DNA of 42,802 nucleotides from Lyngbya confervoides BDU141951 (GCF_000817775.3 NZ_JTHE03000053.1:1-42802); one strand, 5' to 3'; shown: positions 1-8,344, counted from the first letter of the stretch. Numbers and translations: made by a program. Notes: generated by a model from the sequence alone, not told the origin.

Positions 1-1
1 G

Positions 2-70
2 GACGAGTTTGATACGTTTAGAGACTGTGTTGATGCAGCTTTTAATAATCATCCTAACGTTTACTCGTAG
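2..70 (+). pseudogene. C-terminal tail of a probable IS630-type transposase
   Basis: The reading frame is open from the window edge and ends at TAG 68-70. It encodes only about 22 residues (DEFDTFRDCVDAAFNNHP then NVYS). This resembles the region after the last catalytic residue of IS630-family DDE transposases, where a short FDTFRDCVDAA-like helix precedes the end. It does not resemble the part of Cas1 expected just before the Cas1 remnant that follows. IS630 elements insert at TA, and TA dinucleotides lie at 74-75 and 76-77, exactly where Cas1 homology resumes. The identification rests on a very short stretch, so it is tentative. The rest of the element would be left of the window. Confidence 0.4.
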
Positions 71-582
71 CGCTATATTTTGAAGCTTTTGGCGATTGTC
101 TGCGACATCCAGATTTTCAGTTTGCGGGGCGATCGCGTCGTCCCCCCGGAAACCCGGTCAATGCCATGTTGAGTTTTGGCTATCAGGTGGTTTGGAATCA
201 TATCCTTTCTCTGATTGAGGTTCAGGGATTAGACCCCTACTTCGGCTGCTTACATCAAAGTTCTGATCGCCACCCTGCACTGGCGTCGGATTTGGTGGAG
301 GAGTTTCGGGCTGCGGTCGTCGATTCGCTGGTTTTGCAGTTGGTGAATAATCGGATGGTGGAGGCCTCCAGGGATTTTGAAAACCGGGATGGGGGGTGTT
401 TTTTGAATACTTCCGGGCGGCGAATTTTCTTGAATGCTTTTGTTCAGCGGATGGAACAGGTGATCCAAACCTCTGATGCGGATCCTGAGCCTCGCTGGGA
501 TACTTTAAATCGTCAGGTCAAGGCTTTTAAGCAATTTGTCTATGACCCCAGTTTGGGATATGAACCTTATACCATTCGATAA
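58..582 (+). pseudogene. cas1: CRISPR integrase Cas1, 5'-truncated
   Basis: Cas1 is the integrase subunit that, with Cas2, inserts new spacers next to the leader. The frame carries the C-terminal half of Cas1: YFEAFGDCLRHPDF, a GRSRRPPGNPVNAMLSFGY segment, GLDPYFGCLHQ, then PALASDLVEEFRA. The conserved His and acidic residues of the alpha-helical active site are present. The N-terminal beta-domain and the first catalytic Glu are missing, because this frame has a stop at 55-57 and no homology before about position 76. About 170 of the usual ~330 residues remain. An ATG at 166 could start a still shorter product. The likely cause is a mobile-element insertion. Cas2 follows after 10 bp. Confidence 0.85.
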
Positions 583-592
583 ATGGACCGCC

Positions 593-871
593 ATGTTACT
601 CTACGTGATCACCTACGATATTCCTTGCGATCGCCGTCGGAAAAAGGTTTCGGATTTACTGGAAGGGTATGGACAACGGGCACAGTACAGCGTCTTTGAA
701 TGCATTTTGTCTGAGAGAAAATATACGGAGCTACAAAGTCGGTTACGCAAGCGGGTAAACTTAGCAGAGGATTCGGTGCGGTTTTATCCGCTTTCGAAGC
801 ATACGCTCGGTGGTGTTGATGTTTGGGGGGGAATACCCCTGGTGAAGATGCCGGGTTCTGTGATCGTTTAA
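593..871 (+). CDS. cas2: CRISPR-associated endonuclease Cas2
   Basis: Cas2 is the small ferredoxin-fold subunit that bridges Cas1 dimers in the spacer-acquisition complex. The 92-residue product has the family's usual length and begins MLLYVITYDIPCDRRRKKV, with the conserved Asp at the end of the first beta strand. It continues with the typical GYGQRAQYSVFECILSE segment and RFYPLSKHTLG. The ATG at 593 is chosen because it places this strand at the N-terminus; an upstream in-frame ATG at 536 would lie inside cas1. It follows cas1 by 10 bp and precedes the array leader. The gene looks intact although its partner cas1 is broken, so adaptation would need another Cas1. Confidence 0.95.
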   Translation: MLLYVITYDIPCDRRRKKVSDLLEGYGQRAQYSVFECILSERKYTELQSRLRKRVNLAEDSVRFYPLSKHTLGGVDVWGGIPLVKMPGSVIV

Positions 872-1005
872 GCGCTCGATACCTTGGCTGGATTGGGTTT
901 TGGGTCATGAAAGGGAGTTTGGGAAGGGTTAATGGGTGTGATTTTTGGGAGCGTTCGCAAACGTGGCTTGAAAGTCTTACCTGCTATGGGTTTTAATAGG
1001 GGTAG
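872..1005 (+). promoter_or_regulatory. CRISPR leader
   Basis: These 134 bases separate cas2 from the first perfect repeat and contain no plausible gene. The position on the cas side, with the degenerate repeat at the far end of the array, marks this as the leader. The array would therefore be transcribed on the + strand from here. The stretch is G- and T-rich with several GGGTT- and GGGAG-like words. I could not identify a confident promoter. Confidence 0.6.
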
Positions 1006-2458
1006 CTCCCCACTCGCTGGGGAACTCATTTGATTGGAAACACACTCCATACCTCGTCACCGACGTAGGTCACCTCGATAAACTCCCCACTCGCTGGGGA
1101 ACTCATTTGATTGGAAACGACAACTCAAAGTAGGGGGTTGCATCCAGTAATAGCGACTCCCCACTCGCTGGGGAACTCATTTGATTGGAAACCTTCTACG
1201 ATGTAATCAATCCGCAGAAGTTTGTCTACTCCCCACTCGCTGGGGAACTCATTTGATTGGAAACTCGAAGATGGAGCCGACATCACGGCCCCCGTTTTGG
1301 TATTCTCCCCACTCGCTGGGGAACTCATTTGATTGGAAACGCGGATGATTCCCCACCTGCTTAAGGCGATCGCATTCCCTCCCCACTCGCTGGGGAACTC
1401 ATTTGATTGGAAACAGGGCTATGGACCGGAGGTTTGTATTTCTACCTCTATTTCTCCCCACTCGCTGGGGAACTCATTTGATTGGAAACTACGACAGAAG
1501 GCGGCAACATCTGCGCGATCGCTTGCTCCCCACTCGCTGGGGAACTCATTTGATTGGAAACTCTACCACAGAGCTAACCCTCCACGGTCGGGACGACGAT
1601 GCTCCCCACTCGCTGGGGAACTCATTTGATTGGAAACTCGCCTTTAACTCCTTGTAACCGTCGCTATTTGATCCTCTCCCCACTCGCTGGGGAACTCATT
1701 TGATTGGAAACGCTCATCTTTTTAGAACAGATGAGCCGAAACGAGGCGCTCCCCACTCGCTGGGGAACTCATTTGATTGGAAACAAGGATGCGGCCCTAG
1801 AGTGGCTGCTAAACCCCAAACCCGCTCCCCACTCGCTGGGGAACTCATTTGATTGGAAACTACCTCAAATCGGGGTCGGTGAACGATTTCACTGAACTCA
1901 TGCCTCCCCACTCGCTGGGGAACTCATTTGATTGGAAACGCCTGATACCCCCCGGACCGGATAATGAGCTGTTGCTCTTCGAGCTCCCCACTCGCTGGGG
2001 AACTCATTTGATTGGAAACAATCAAACCTCAACTTCTCTTAAATATTGATTAGTCCTCCCCACTCGCTGGGGAACTCATTTGATTGGAAACCGGGATGCC
2101 TTGGCAACGGACTTACCAAATCCCACCTCCCCACTCGCTGGGGAACTCATTTGATTGGAAACGATCGCCAGGAAGCTGGGGCAGGAAATAATCAGCAAAC
2201 TCCCCACTCGCTGGGGAACTCATTTGATTGGAAACTTTGATGCCTCCGTGCGGGGCCTAGCTAGCCAGAAATCTCCCCACTCGCTGGGGAACTCATTTGA
2301 TTGGAAACCAGGATTAGACTGGTATAAAAATGCTGAGCTTATTGCAACTCCCCACTCGCTGGGGAACTCATTTGATTGGAAACTCATGTTACATGACCGT
2401 GGTGTGGGGCATCACGTAGCAACTCCCCACTTGCTGGAGGACTCATTTAATTGGAAAC
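1006..2458 (+). CRISPR. CRISPR array: 20 repeats of 36 nt, 19 spacers
   Basis: The repeat is 36 nt, starting CTCCCCACTCGCTGGGG and ending CATTTGATTGGAAAC. Repeats start at 1006, 1083, 1157, 1229, 1305, 1379, 1454, 1526, 1602, 1676, 1749, 1825, 1904, 1984, 2056, 2127, 2200, 2273, 2348 and 2423. The first 19 read as identical. The last has four substitutions (repeat positions 10, 16, 18, 27), typical of the leader-distal end. Spacers are 35 to 44 nt and all differ. CCCCA and TGGGG can form a 5-bp stem with a 5-nt loop, and the 3' end ATTGGAAAC resembles the 5' handle of crRNAs. No interference genes are in the window, so the subtype cannot be assigned. Confidence 0.98.
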
Positions 2459-2604
2459 AATACGATCGCCCCCTCATCCCCCCTGAGACCCCCACCCAAA
2501 ATCACCCGCCCTCAGCCCCCTCCCGTTGGTCATTCGCACCAAAAAAAAGATCTGCGATCGCAGCCTCGATAAGCTGAATTTGTTGATGAGACCGAGGCGT
2601 GCCC

Positions 2605-3663
2605 ATGACCAGCCTGACCCCCCAATCCAAACTCTCTGCCCACCTCACCGAAAAAAACGTCATCACCGGAGCCATCCTCTCCGCGATCGCTGGCGTTCTC
2701 TTCCAGCAAACCACTCTGACCGCCGTACCGCTGGGGATCACCCTGCTCCTGACCCAAACCCAGCGGCGCAGTAACAACACCGAACTCCGCAAAACCCTGC
2801 GCCAGCAGACCCAAAGCACAGAGCAGATCTACGCCCAGATCCTCCTGATGCAGCAGCAGCTTAAAACCCTCCAGAACACCAAGCCTGCCGCTGAACCCAC
2901 CCCCTTAATCCGGCAACACACCACGCCCATCATTCAGCAAATCCATCGACTGCAACGCCAGCAAAAAGCCCTGGAGCTGAGCCACCTGCCCGCCCAACAG
3001 CAGCAGTTCACCCACCTGTACAGCCAGCTACAAACCCTCACCCAAACCCTGCAGCAGAGCGTCACCACCTTCCAGGACACCCTCTCCTCGCAGACCCTCG
3101 CCCCACCGCCTCCCGCCACCGCGATCAATGCCACCCCCCCGCTCCCCAAGGATCAAACGGTGGTCCTGATCGACGGATCGAATCTCTACCACAGCGCCAA
3201 AGGCCTGGGATACAAAATCGACTACCCAGCCCTGCTGACCTACCTCCACACCGAATATCCCCAGGCCCAGATCCGGTTTTATGCCGGCGTCGACCCCAAA
3301 AACATCGGCCAGCGATCGCTGTATCGCAGCCTTCGCACAGCCGGCTGTACCCTGATCACCAAACCCGTCATTGCGCGCGCGGACGGATCGTGGAAAGCGA
3401 ATCTAGACGTAGAAATTGCCCTGGATATGTACGCAACTGCGGCCTCAGCCGCTAAAATAGTCCTGTTCAGTGGAGATGGCGACTTCGTTTGCGCCGTGCG
3501 GCGGGTTAAACAGCAAAAAACCCAGGTACAGGTCATTGGCCTGCCAGGATCCACCAGCCAAAAGCTGAAGAAAACCGCCCACCAATACCAGGATTTATCG
3601 CAACTGCCAGCTATCTTAAAACCCATCCCCACTCCCCCGGCGAGCCAACCTGCCGACTCCTGA
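2605..3663 (+). CDS. Membrane-anchored NYN-domain nuclease (LabA/DUF88-like)
   Basis: The 352-residue product has three parts. Residues about 18-50 are hydrophobic (NVITGAILSAIAGVLF, then PLGITLLLT), suggesting one or two membrane segments. Residues about 55-160 are Gln-rich and likely coiled coil. Residues about 185-335 form a NYN domain, a PIN-like metal-dependent RNase fold. Its acidic residues are all visible: D190 in VLIDGSNLY, D268 and D274 in NLDVEIALDMY, and D291 and D293 in FSGDGDF. The ATG at 2605 is preferred over GTG at 2599 because GAGG (2594-2597) lies 7 nt before it. The next gene follows after 25 bp on the same strand. Its RNA target is unknown. Codon use is strongly C-rich. 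Confidence 0.88.
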   Translation: MTSLTPQSKLSAHLTEKNVITGAILSAIAGVLFQQTTLTAVPLGITLLLTQTQRRSNNTELRKTLRQQTQSTEQIYAQILLMQQQLKTLQNTKPAAEPTPLIRQHTTPIIQQIHRLQRQQKALELSHLPAQQQQFTHLYSQLQTLTQTLQQSVTTFQDTLSSQTLAPPPPATAINATPPLPKDQTVVLIDGSNLYHSAKGLGYKIDYPALLTYLHTEYPQAQIRFYAGVDPKNIGQRSLYRSLRTAGCTLITKPVIARADGSWKANLDVEIALDMYATAASAAKIVLFSGDGDFVCAVRRVKQQKTQVQVIGLPGSTSQKLKKTAHQYQDLSQLPAILKPIPTPPASQPADS

Positions 3664-3680
3664 AAGCCGACCCCTGAAAG
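3653..3680 (+). repeat. 14-bp tandem duplication spanning a stop codon
   Basis: CCGACTCCTGAAAG (3653-3666) is followed directly by CCGACCCCTGAAAG (3667-3680), with one mismatch. The first copy contains the TGA stop of the NYN gene. Confidence 0.85.
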
Positions 3681-3688
3681 TTGCCCCC

Positions 3689-5830
3689 ATGCATCCAACC
3701 TGTCACATGCTGGTGGGACCGCCCGCCAGCGGAAAAACCACCGTTGCCCAACACCTCAAGCATTGCCTTCCAGAGGCCATTGTGGTGAATACCGACGACC
3801 TGCGCCGCGATCTGTTTGGCAATGAAGAAATTCAAGGTCCCTGGGAACCCCTGGAAGCCAGCGTCCTACAGCACATTCAGATCGCCCTTAAGCATGGACA
3901 GCCCGTCATTTATGACGCCACCAACGTCAAACGATCCTGGCGCATGGACCTGATCCAAAAGCTAAACTTCCCAGATCTCCCCTGGATCGCCTGGGTCCTG
4001 CAAACCCCCCTGGCAATGTGTCTGGAGTGGAACCAGCAGCGTCAACGCCAAGTGCCCAACCCAATCATCCAGACCTTTTATCAAACCCTGCATCAGTTCC
4101 CCGTACTTCCCGCAGAAGGATATCAAAGCGTCCTTGCACTGCATCCCCATCTAGAGACTAACCTGCCGCAAGTTCTCCAGCGTGAACTGGACAACCTGGA
4201 GACCCGGCAACGAAACCAGCAGAACCGCTATGCTCATTTTCAGCGCCACGGCTACTCACAATTGCTGGACTTCGATCGCCTCATGCACCTGATTCAGCTG
4301 TTGAGTCACGCCCCTGGCCTGGGGCAACTGGCCACCCAGGATCCGCAGCGGCTGATGTGTCTCCTTCAAACCCAGCATCTGCCTGCCTTCCTGGAGCCCC
4401 TAGAGGAAATTGCCGCCGTGATGGCAGCCCAACACGGTGCCCTCTACGCCGACCCCACGCACCTGGCCCAGGATCTCCAGTGGTTAGAAGCCAACGGATT
4501 CTTAGGAAGCCCAGTCCCAAACCGCCCCCTCCAGCTGCCGCCTGCCCCCCCAACCCACCCAATCCGGTGCCATCCCTACAGCGATCGCGACGCCTTCGAG
4601 CGTTTGCTCAACACCATTCGCTACATCCTGCAATCGCCCCTCTCCCAAGAACCCGCCCGACAAGCAGAGCAAGACCGGGTCCCCACCCCCCCCGGACAAA
4701 TCGCCATCCTGGCCCATCAACTCCAGGCCGCAGGCCTGGTCCCCGGCAACCCCCTTCCCATGCTGCGGAAAGACATTGAACGCATCTTGAAACCCTATGG
4801 CCTGTTTCCGCCCCAACCGCTACGGAAGGGATACTTTCTGGGCACAGGAATTCTAGATCGTAGCGATCTGCAAGCCCTCTACGAACTGGCCCAAAAACAG
4901 GTGGACGGGCTAGATGATGTCCTCTCTAGAGCCCTGGTGGAGCGCTTTGAAACCAGACTGCGCTGGGCTCAATTTGATCTGCAGCAGCATTACCCAGTGC
5001 GGGCCATCGAACGCGGCAGCATCGTGAATGTGGATCTGCTCAGTGGAGAGGCCCTGAGTACACCCGCCCAGTCCCAAGCCCTGGAAGCCGATATCCGGCA
5101 CCGATGTCTAATTGGGCTGGCCTATCGAAAGGGCGCAGCGCTCCACGGCGATCGCCCCCTCCAGGAAACAGTGTGGCCCATTCAAATCTTGTTCCACAAC
5201 ATTGCCTGGTATCTGGGCTATCAGGTCGCCAGTGGCCCCCGCAAAGGACTCTTTTGCTTTGAACGCCTGGATCGCCTCTACCGCACTCCCCCCAAGGAAA
5301 CCGCCCCCCCCTGGAGTCAACAGCAGCAGCGGCAGGCCCTCAAACATCTGGAAACCCTTTGTCAACATAGTTTTGGCATTTACTTTGGACAAGATCCCGC
5401 CCAGCAGGAGGCCTTCCTCCAGGCCACCCCCCGGCAGCGTCTCCAGCACATGGGGACCCTCAAGCTGCGGGTGACCCCAGCGTTGTTTCGCTTCATCAGT
5501 GAAGCCACCCAGCAGTTTCCCCGCGCTCAAGTGGCCATGAGTCGACCTGAACAGCGGGACCTCCATGGCCATCCCGACCTCAAAAAACTGTACAAATTAC
5601 CCAGGGCTCAAGACCCCCAGCATCCCTTTCGTCTCCAGGTCAAACTGCCAGCCTGGTGCTTTGAAGATGTCACCTTAAAAGCCTGGGTCTTGGGCTTAGG
5701 TCCAGGTGTGAAGGTCATGGGACCGCCTCCGTTTCAAGCGTGGGTCCTCCAGGAGATCCAGCAAGCCGCAAACCTGTACTCAGCGCCCCCATCCTCAGCG
5801 CCTAACCCCAGTCCATCCTTGCCCTCCTAG
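3689..5830 (+). CDS. P-loop kinase (AAA_33-like) fused to a WYL domain
   Basis: The 713-residue protein starts with a P-loop kinase domain (about 1-170): Walker A GPPASGKTT at 10-18, then NTDDLRRDLFGN and VIYDATNVKR, as in polynucleotide-kinase-like AAA_33 proteins. The middle (about 200-400) is mostly helical, with a possible winged-helix segment (LRKDIERILKPYGLF). A WYL domain follows at about 460-545, with W507-Y508-L509 in IAWYLGYQ and the family's FERLDRLYRT strand. The tail GLGPGVKVMGPPPFQAWVLQEI matches the WYL C-terminal extension. WYL domains sense ligands, often nucleotides or nucleic acid, and several control CRISPR-Cas or other defence genes. The ATG at 3689 puts the Walker A motif at its usual N-terminal position. 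It probably forms an operon with the NYN gene. No exact function is known to me. Confidence 0.85.
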   Translation: MHPTCHMLVGPPASGKTTVAQHLKHCLPEAIVVNTDDLRRDLFGNEEIQGPWEPLEASVLQHIQIALKHGQPVIYDATNVKRSWRMDLIQKLNFPDLPWIAWVLQTPLAMCLEWNQQRQRQVPNPIIQTFYQTLHQFPVLPAEGYQSVLALHPHLETNLPQVLQRELDNLETRQRNQQNRYAHFQRHGYSQLLDFDRLMHLIQLLSHAPGLGQLATQDPQRLMCLLQTQHLPAFLEPLEEIAAVMAAQHGALYADPTHLAQDLQWLEANGFLGSPVPNRPLQLPPAPPTHPIRCHPYSDRDAFERLLNTIRYILQSPLSQEPARQAEQDRVPTPPGQIAILAHQLQAAGLVPGNPLPMLRKDIERILKPYGLFPPQPLRKGYFLGTGILDRSDLQALYELAQKQVDGLDDVLSRALVERFETRLRWAQFDLQQHYPVRAIERGSIVNVDLLSGEALSTPAQSQALEADIRHRCLIGLAYRKGAALHGDRPLQETVWPIQILFHNIAWYLGYQVASGPRKGLFCFERLDRLYRTPPKETAPPWSQQQQRQALKHLETLCQHSFGIYFGQDPAQQEAFLQATPRQRLQHMGTLKLRVTPALFRFISEATQQFPRAQVAMSRPEQRDLHGHPDLKKLYKLPRAQDPQHPFRLQVKLPAWCFEDVTLKAWVLGLGPGVKVMGPPPFQAWVLQEIQQAANLYSAPPSSAPNPSPSLPS

Positions 5831-5886
5831 ACATCTCTCCCCCGCCCTAACCCTGCAGCCACCGCCCAGGGCGTCCCGCCTCAGCG

Positions 5887-6789
5887 CTAAAGATCCGCCT
5901 CTGGCAGTTCCTCCTTGAAATCCAGAATGAGCTGCATGGTCTCCACCGATAAATTCCGCAGGTCCCGCGTCATGGGCGCCGCTCCCTCAGGGCCAAACCA
6001 GCGATCAAAGACGGCCTGATATTCTGGCTTTTGCTCAAGAAATCCCTGCATGTAGCGCACCAGGGCAAGATTCACCGAGTCTTGGAAATCCGAATGGTTT
6101 TCGGGAAGCATACAGGCAATCCCCTCCTTGGAATAGGGATAGCTGGCAATCCTAAACTGTGAGGGATCGGGTTGTCGTTGCAACCACGACTCCAGCAAGA
6201 TGCCGTCATCCGCAAAGGCATCAATTTCACCCTGGGCCACCGCCTGATACCCACTGGCGCGATCGCGCATGAGAACCAACTTGGCTTCGGGCTGCAGCCT
6301 CCGGACAGCCGCTTCATTGGTGGTTTTAGGCAAGGCTCCAATCCGCTTCCCTGCCAGGGACTCAGGATTTGAAAGGACAGAGTTTGCAGGCACGAGCAGA
6401 CGGGTTCCCGTAATGCCATAGCTCACAGAAAAATCGATCCGCTGATCTCGATCCCAGGTAAAGCTGCTGGCATCACAAACCAAATCCACCTTGCCCGCTT
6501 CAAGCTTAGGGATCCGCTGATCCGAGGCCAGGGGGACTAACCGCAGCTGAACCGGTCGCTGCAACTGTGTCTCTAACACCTGACGAACTTGCTGCATCAT
6601 GTCCACGGAATAGCCCACCAGCTCCCCCTCCTCATTGCGATAGGCGTAGGGAAAGGCATCCTTGCTAGTCCCTCCCACCAAAACCCCAGTCTCGGCAATT
6701 TTTTCCATCAGAGGTTGAGCAGGGGCTGGCAACACCAACATCCCAGGAGTTGCCAGAACCAGAATCGAGCCGAGAATTGAACGGAGCAT
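5887..6789 (-). CDS. ABC transporter solute-binding protein, family 3 (amino-acid type)
   Basis: This is a periplasmic binding protein of the family that delivers polar amino acids to ABC permeases. The 300-residue product begins with a signal peptide (MLRSILGSILVLATPGMLVL, cleavage near APA-QP). The family-3 signatures are present: ETGVLVGGTSKDAFPYAYR near the N-terminus, GYSVDMMQQV, KVDLVCDASSFTWDRDQRIDFS, then GALPKTTNEAAV and GEIDAFADDGILL. The Arg in the RDQRIDFS segment is where these proteins usually contact the ligand carboxylate. No permease or ATPase gene is nearby, so this is an orphan subunit. It lies 33 bp downstream of recA on the same strand, so some read-through from recA is possible. 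The exact substrate cannot be read from the sequence. Confidence 0.88.
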   Translation of the reverse strand: MLRSILGSILVLATPGMLVLPAPAQPLMEKIAETGVLVGGTSKDAFPYAYRNEEGELVGYSVDMMQQVRQVLETQLQRPVQLRLVPLASDQRIPKLEAGKVDLVCDASSFTWDRDQRIDFSVSYGITGTRLLVPANSVLSNPESLAGKRIGALPKTTNEAAVRRLQPEAKLVLMRDRASGYQAVAQGEIDAFADDGILLESWLQRQPDPSQFRIASYPYSKEGIACMLPENHSDFQDSVNLALVRYMQGFLEQKPEYQAVFDRWFGPEGAAPMTRDLRNLSVETMQLILDFKEELPEADL

Positions 6790-6822
6790 AGCATTAGAAA
6801 GTTGAGACTGGCTCGAATATTA

Positions 6823-7878
6823 TCACGGCTTCTCAGAGAAGGCATCCACGATCTGGGGAGTCTCTGGCGCGGGCGGCCCCCCAACGTGATAATGCGCCTT
6901 CACCTGTTGCTCAATCTCAGCCAGCAGATCCGGGTTCTCTTGGAGATGGGCCATGGCATTGTCGCGACCTTGGCCAATATTCTCTCCCCCATAGCTGTAC
7001 CAGGCTCCCTTACGCACCACAATGTTGGCTTCCTCCGCCATGTCCACCAAGCAGCCCAGAGTCGAAATCCCCTGGCCAAACAAAATATCAAACTCTGCAA
7101 TGCGAAAGGGCGGAGCCACCTTATTCTTGGCCACCTTCACCTTGGCTCGAATCCCAAAATCATCCGTGCCCTTCTTCAAGGTTTGAATCCGGCGAATGTC
7201 TAACCGCACCGAAGCATAGAACTTCAGAGCGTTCCCGCCCGTCGTGGTCTCTGGATTCCCGTAGGTGACCCCAATCTTAAGCCGCAATTGATTTAAAAAG
7301 ATCACCGTGCAGTGGGATTTGCTGACGTTGGCCGTGATCTTTCGCAGGGCCTGACTCATCAAGCGGGCCTGCAGTCCCACATGGGCATCCCCCATTTCTC
7401 CCTCCAGTTCCGCCCTTGGAGTGAGCGCCGCCACCGAGTCAATCACCACCAAATCCACGGCGCTGGACCGCACCAGCTGATCGGTAATTTCCAGGGCCGT
7501 TTCCCCGGAATCGGGCTGGGCCACCAGCAGGTTGTCAATGTCTACCCCCAGGGCTGCTGCATACCCAGGATCTAGGGCATGTTCTGCGTCCACAAAGGCA
7601 GCAACCCCTCCAGTCTTTTGCACCTCGGCGATCGCATGCAGGGCCACGGTGGTTTTGCCGGAACTTTCCGGGCCGTAGATTTCAATGACGCGCCCCTTGG
7701 GCAAGCCCCCGCCTAGGGCCAGATCCAAGGTCAAGGCCCCGCTGGAAATGGTCTCCACCCGCATCTGGGGAGCATCCCCCAAACGCATAATCGCGCCCTT
7801 CCCAAAGGACTTCTCCAGTTGCCCCAGCACCACCTGGAGGGCCTTTTCCTTGTCTGATACCGGATGGGATGTTGCCAT
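6823..7878 (-). CDS. recA: RecA recombinase
   Basis: RecA forms filaments on single-stranded DNA, carries out strand exchange, and triggers LexA self-cleavage. The 351-residue product is full length. It has Walker [10 protein letters not shown] at 69-77, the MAW-like segment, Walker B in [22 protein letters not shown], the L2 DNA-binding region with [32 protein letters not shown], and a short acidic C-terminus. The ATG at 7878 gives the usual N-terminus ([26 protein letters not shown]). A strong promoter and a LexA-like box lie directly upstream, so SOS-type control is plausible. The solute-binding protein gene follows on the same strand. Confidence 0.98.
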   Translation of the reverse strand: MATSHPVSDKEKALQVVLGQLEKSFGKGAIMRLGDAPQMRVETISSGALTLDLALGGGLPKGRVIEIYGPESSGKTTVALHAIAEVQKTGGVAAFVDAEHALDPGYAAALGVDIDNLLVAQPDSGETALEITDQLVRSSAVDLVVIDSVAALTPRAELEGEMGDAHVGLQARLMSQALRKITANVSKSHCTVIFLNQLRLKIGVTYGNPETTTGGNALKFYASVRLDIRRIQTLKKGTDDFGIRAKVKVAKNKVAPPFRIAEFDILFGQGISTLGCLVDMAEEANIVVRKGAWYSYGGENIGQGRDNAMAHLQENPDLLAEIEQQVKAHYHVGGPPAPETPQIVDAFSEKP

Positions 7879-7914
7879 GGTAACCTCGCGCCCTTGACTG
7901 AATGGATTTGCATT

Positions 7915-7934
7915 GATAGTACGCCTATACTATC
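7915..7934. promoter_or_regulatory. LexA-like operator between recA and a divergent gene
   Basis: GATAGTA (7915-7921) and TACTATC (7928-7934) form a perfect 7-bp inverted repeat with a 6-bp spacer. The inner 14 bases AGTACGCCTATACT fit 13 of 14 positions of the cyanobacterial LexA-binding consensus reported for Anabaena (RGTACNNNDGTWCB). The box overlaps the recA -10 element. On the + strand TTGACT (7894-7899) and TAGTAC (7917-7922), 17 bp apart, could be the promoter of the divergent gene, so one site could repress both. Not every cyanobacterial LexA controls SOS genes, so binding is an inference. Confidence 0.6.
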
Positions 7935-7944
7935 ATGGTGTCAA
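7916..7944 (-). promoter_or_regulatory. recA promoter
   Basis: On the - strand TTGACA (7939-7944) and TACTAT (7916-7921) are separated by exactly 17 bp. This matches the sigma-70 consensus closely and lies about 40 bp before the recA ATG. The LexA-like box at 7915-7934 covers the -10 element and most of the spacer. Confidence 0.75.
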
Positions 7945-7962
7945 TTCCAAGGGACACCGTCC

Positions 7963-8154
7963 ATGCCAGAGCAACTGATTCAACTGGTGGCCTACAAGGA
8001 TTGGATCATTGGCGTCACCCATGCAGGTCCGGCGCACTATGCCTGCTGGGTGATTACGCCCGAGGCGATCGCCCTCAATGATGGGGAGATTTATTCCTGT
8101 GCCGCTGAGGCGATGACCTCCGGACGAATGCTGGTGCTGATGTCGGTGGATTAG
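7963..8154 (+). CDS. Small conserved-looking protein of unknown function, divergent from recA
   Basis: This encodes 63 residues (MPEQLIQLVAYKDWIIGVTH, ending MLVLMSVD). I do not recognise the family. It has no signal peptide or clear membrane segment and looks like a compact alpha/beta fold with several aromatic residues. The ATG at 7963 is chosen because the longer frame from 7864 would run through the recA start and the operator. The gene begins 28 bp after the LexA-like box and diverges from recA, which suggests DNA-damage control, but this is inference. Its TAG stop lies in the first copy of a 13-bp tandem duplication. Confidence 0.6.
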   Translation: MPEQLIQLVAYKDWIIGVTHAGPAHYACWVITPEAIALNDGEIYSCAAEAMTSGRMLVLMSVD

Positions 8155-8170
8155 CGCGGTGGATTAGCGC
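8145..8170 (+). repeat. 13-bp tandem duplication spanning a stop codon
   Basis: GGTGGATTAGCGC occurs at 8145-8157 and again, perfectly, at 8158-8170. The first copy contains the TAG stop (8152-8154) of the 63-residue gene. Confidence 0.9.
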
Positions 8171-8263
8171 GATCACGCAATGCCTCCCTCTGGGTTTGTC
8201 CAAATTTGGGCAGGACATTCAACCTTGTTTTCCAGGCTGAGGCGATCGCCCCGTCAACATCAA

Positions 8264-8297
8264 CGAGGGCTGGCAGTATGACGCCTGCCAGCCCTCG
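8264..8297. terminator. Hairpin between the 63-residue gene and cpcG
   Basis: CGAGGGCTGGCAG (8264-8276) pairs perfectly with CTGCCAGCCCTCG (8285-8297) around an 8-nt loop. It lies 48 bp beyond the cpcG stop and 110 bp beyond the small gene's stop, so it can end transcripts from both sides. Neither side has a long T-run, so termination may be weak or the stem may mainly protect 3' ends. Confidence 0.65.
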
Positions 8298-8344
8298 ACT
8301 CTCATATTTTCTTGGGCGAATGCCTGAGCTTAATAGATCGAGGG

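Noticed and set aside
1125-2577. Open frames of 60-140 codons on both strands across the CRISPR array
   Set aside because: They consist of translated repeats (PHSLGNSFDWK and PTRWGTHLIGN) and have no ribosome sites; they are artefacts of the 36-nt repeat.
5887-7878. Functional link between recA and the solute-binding protein gene
   Set aside because: The 33-bp gap allows read-through, but nothing in the sequences connects their roles, so I treat the adjacency as chance.
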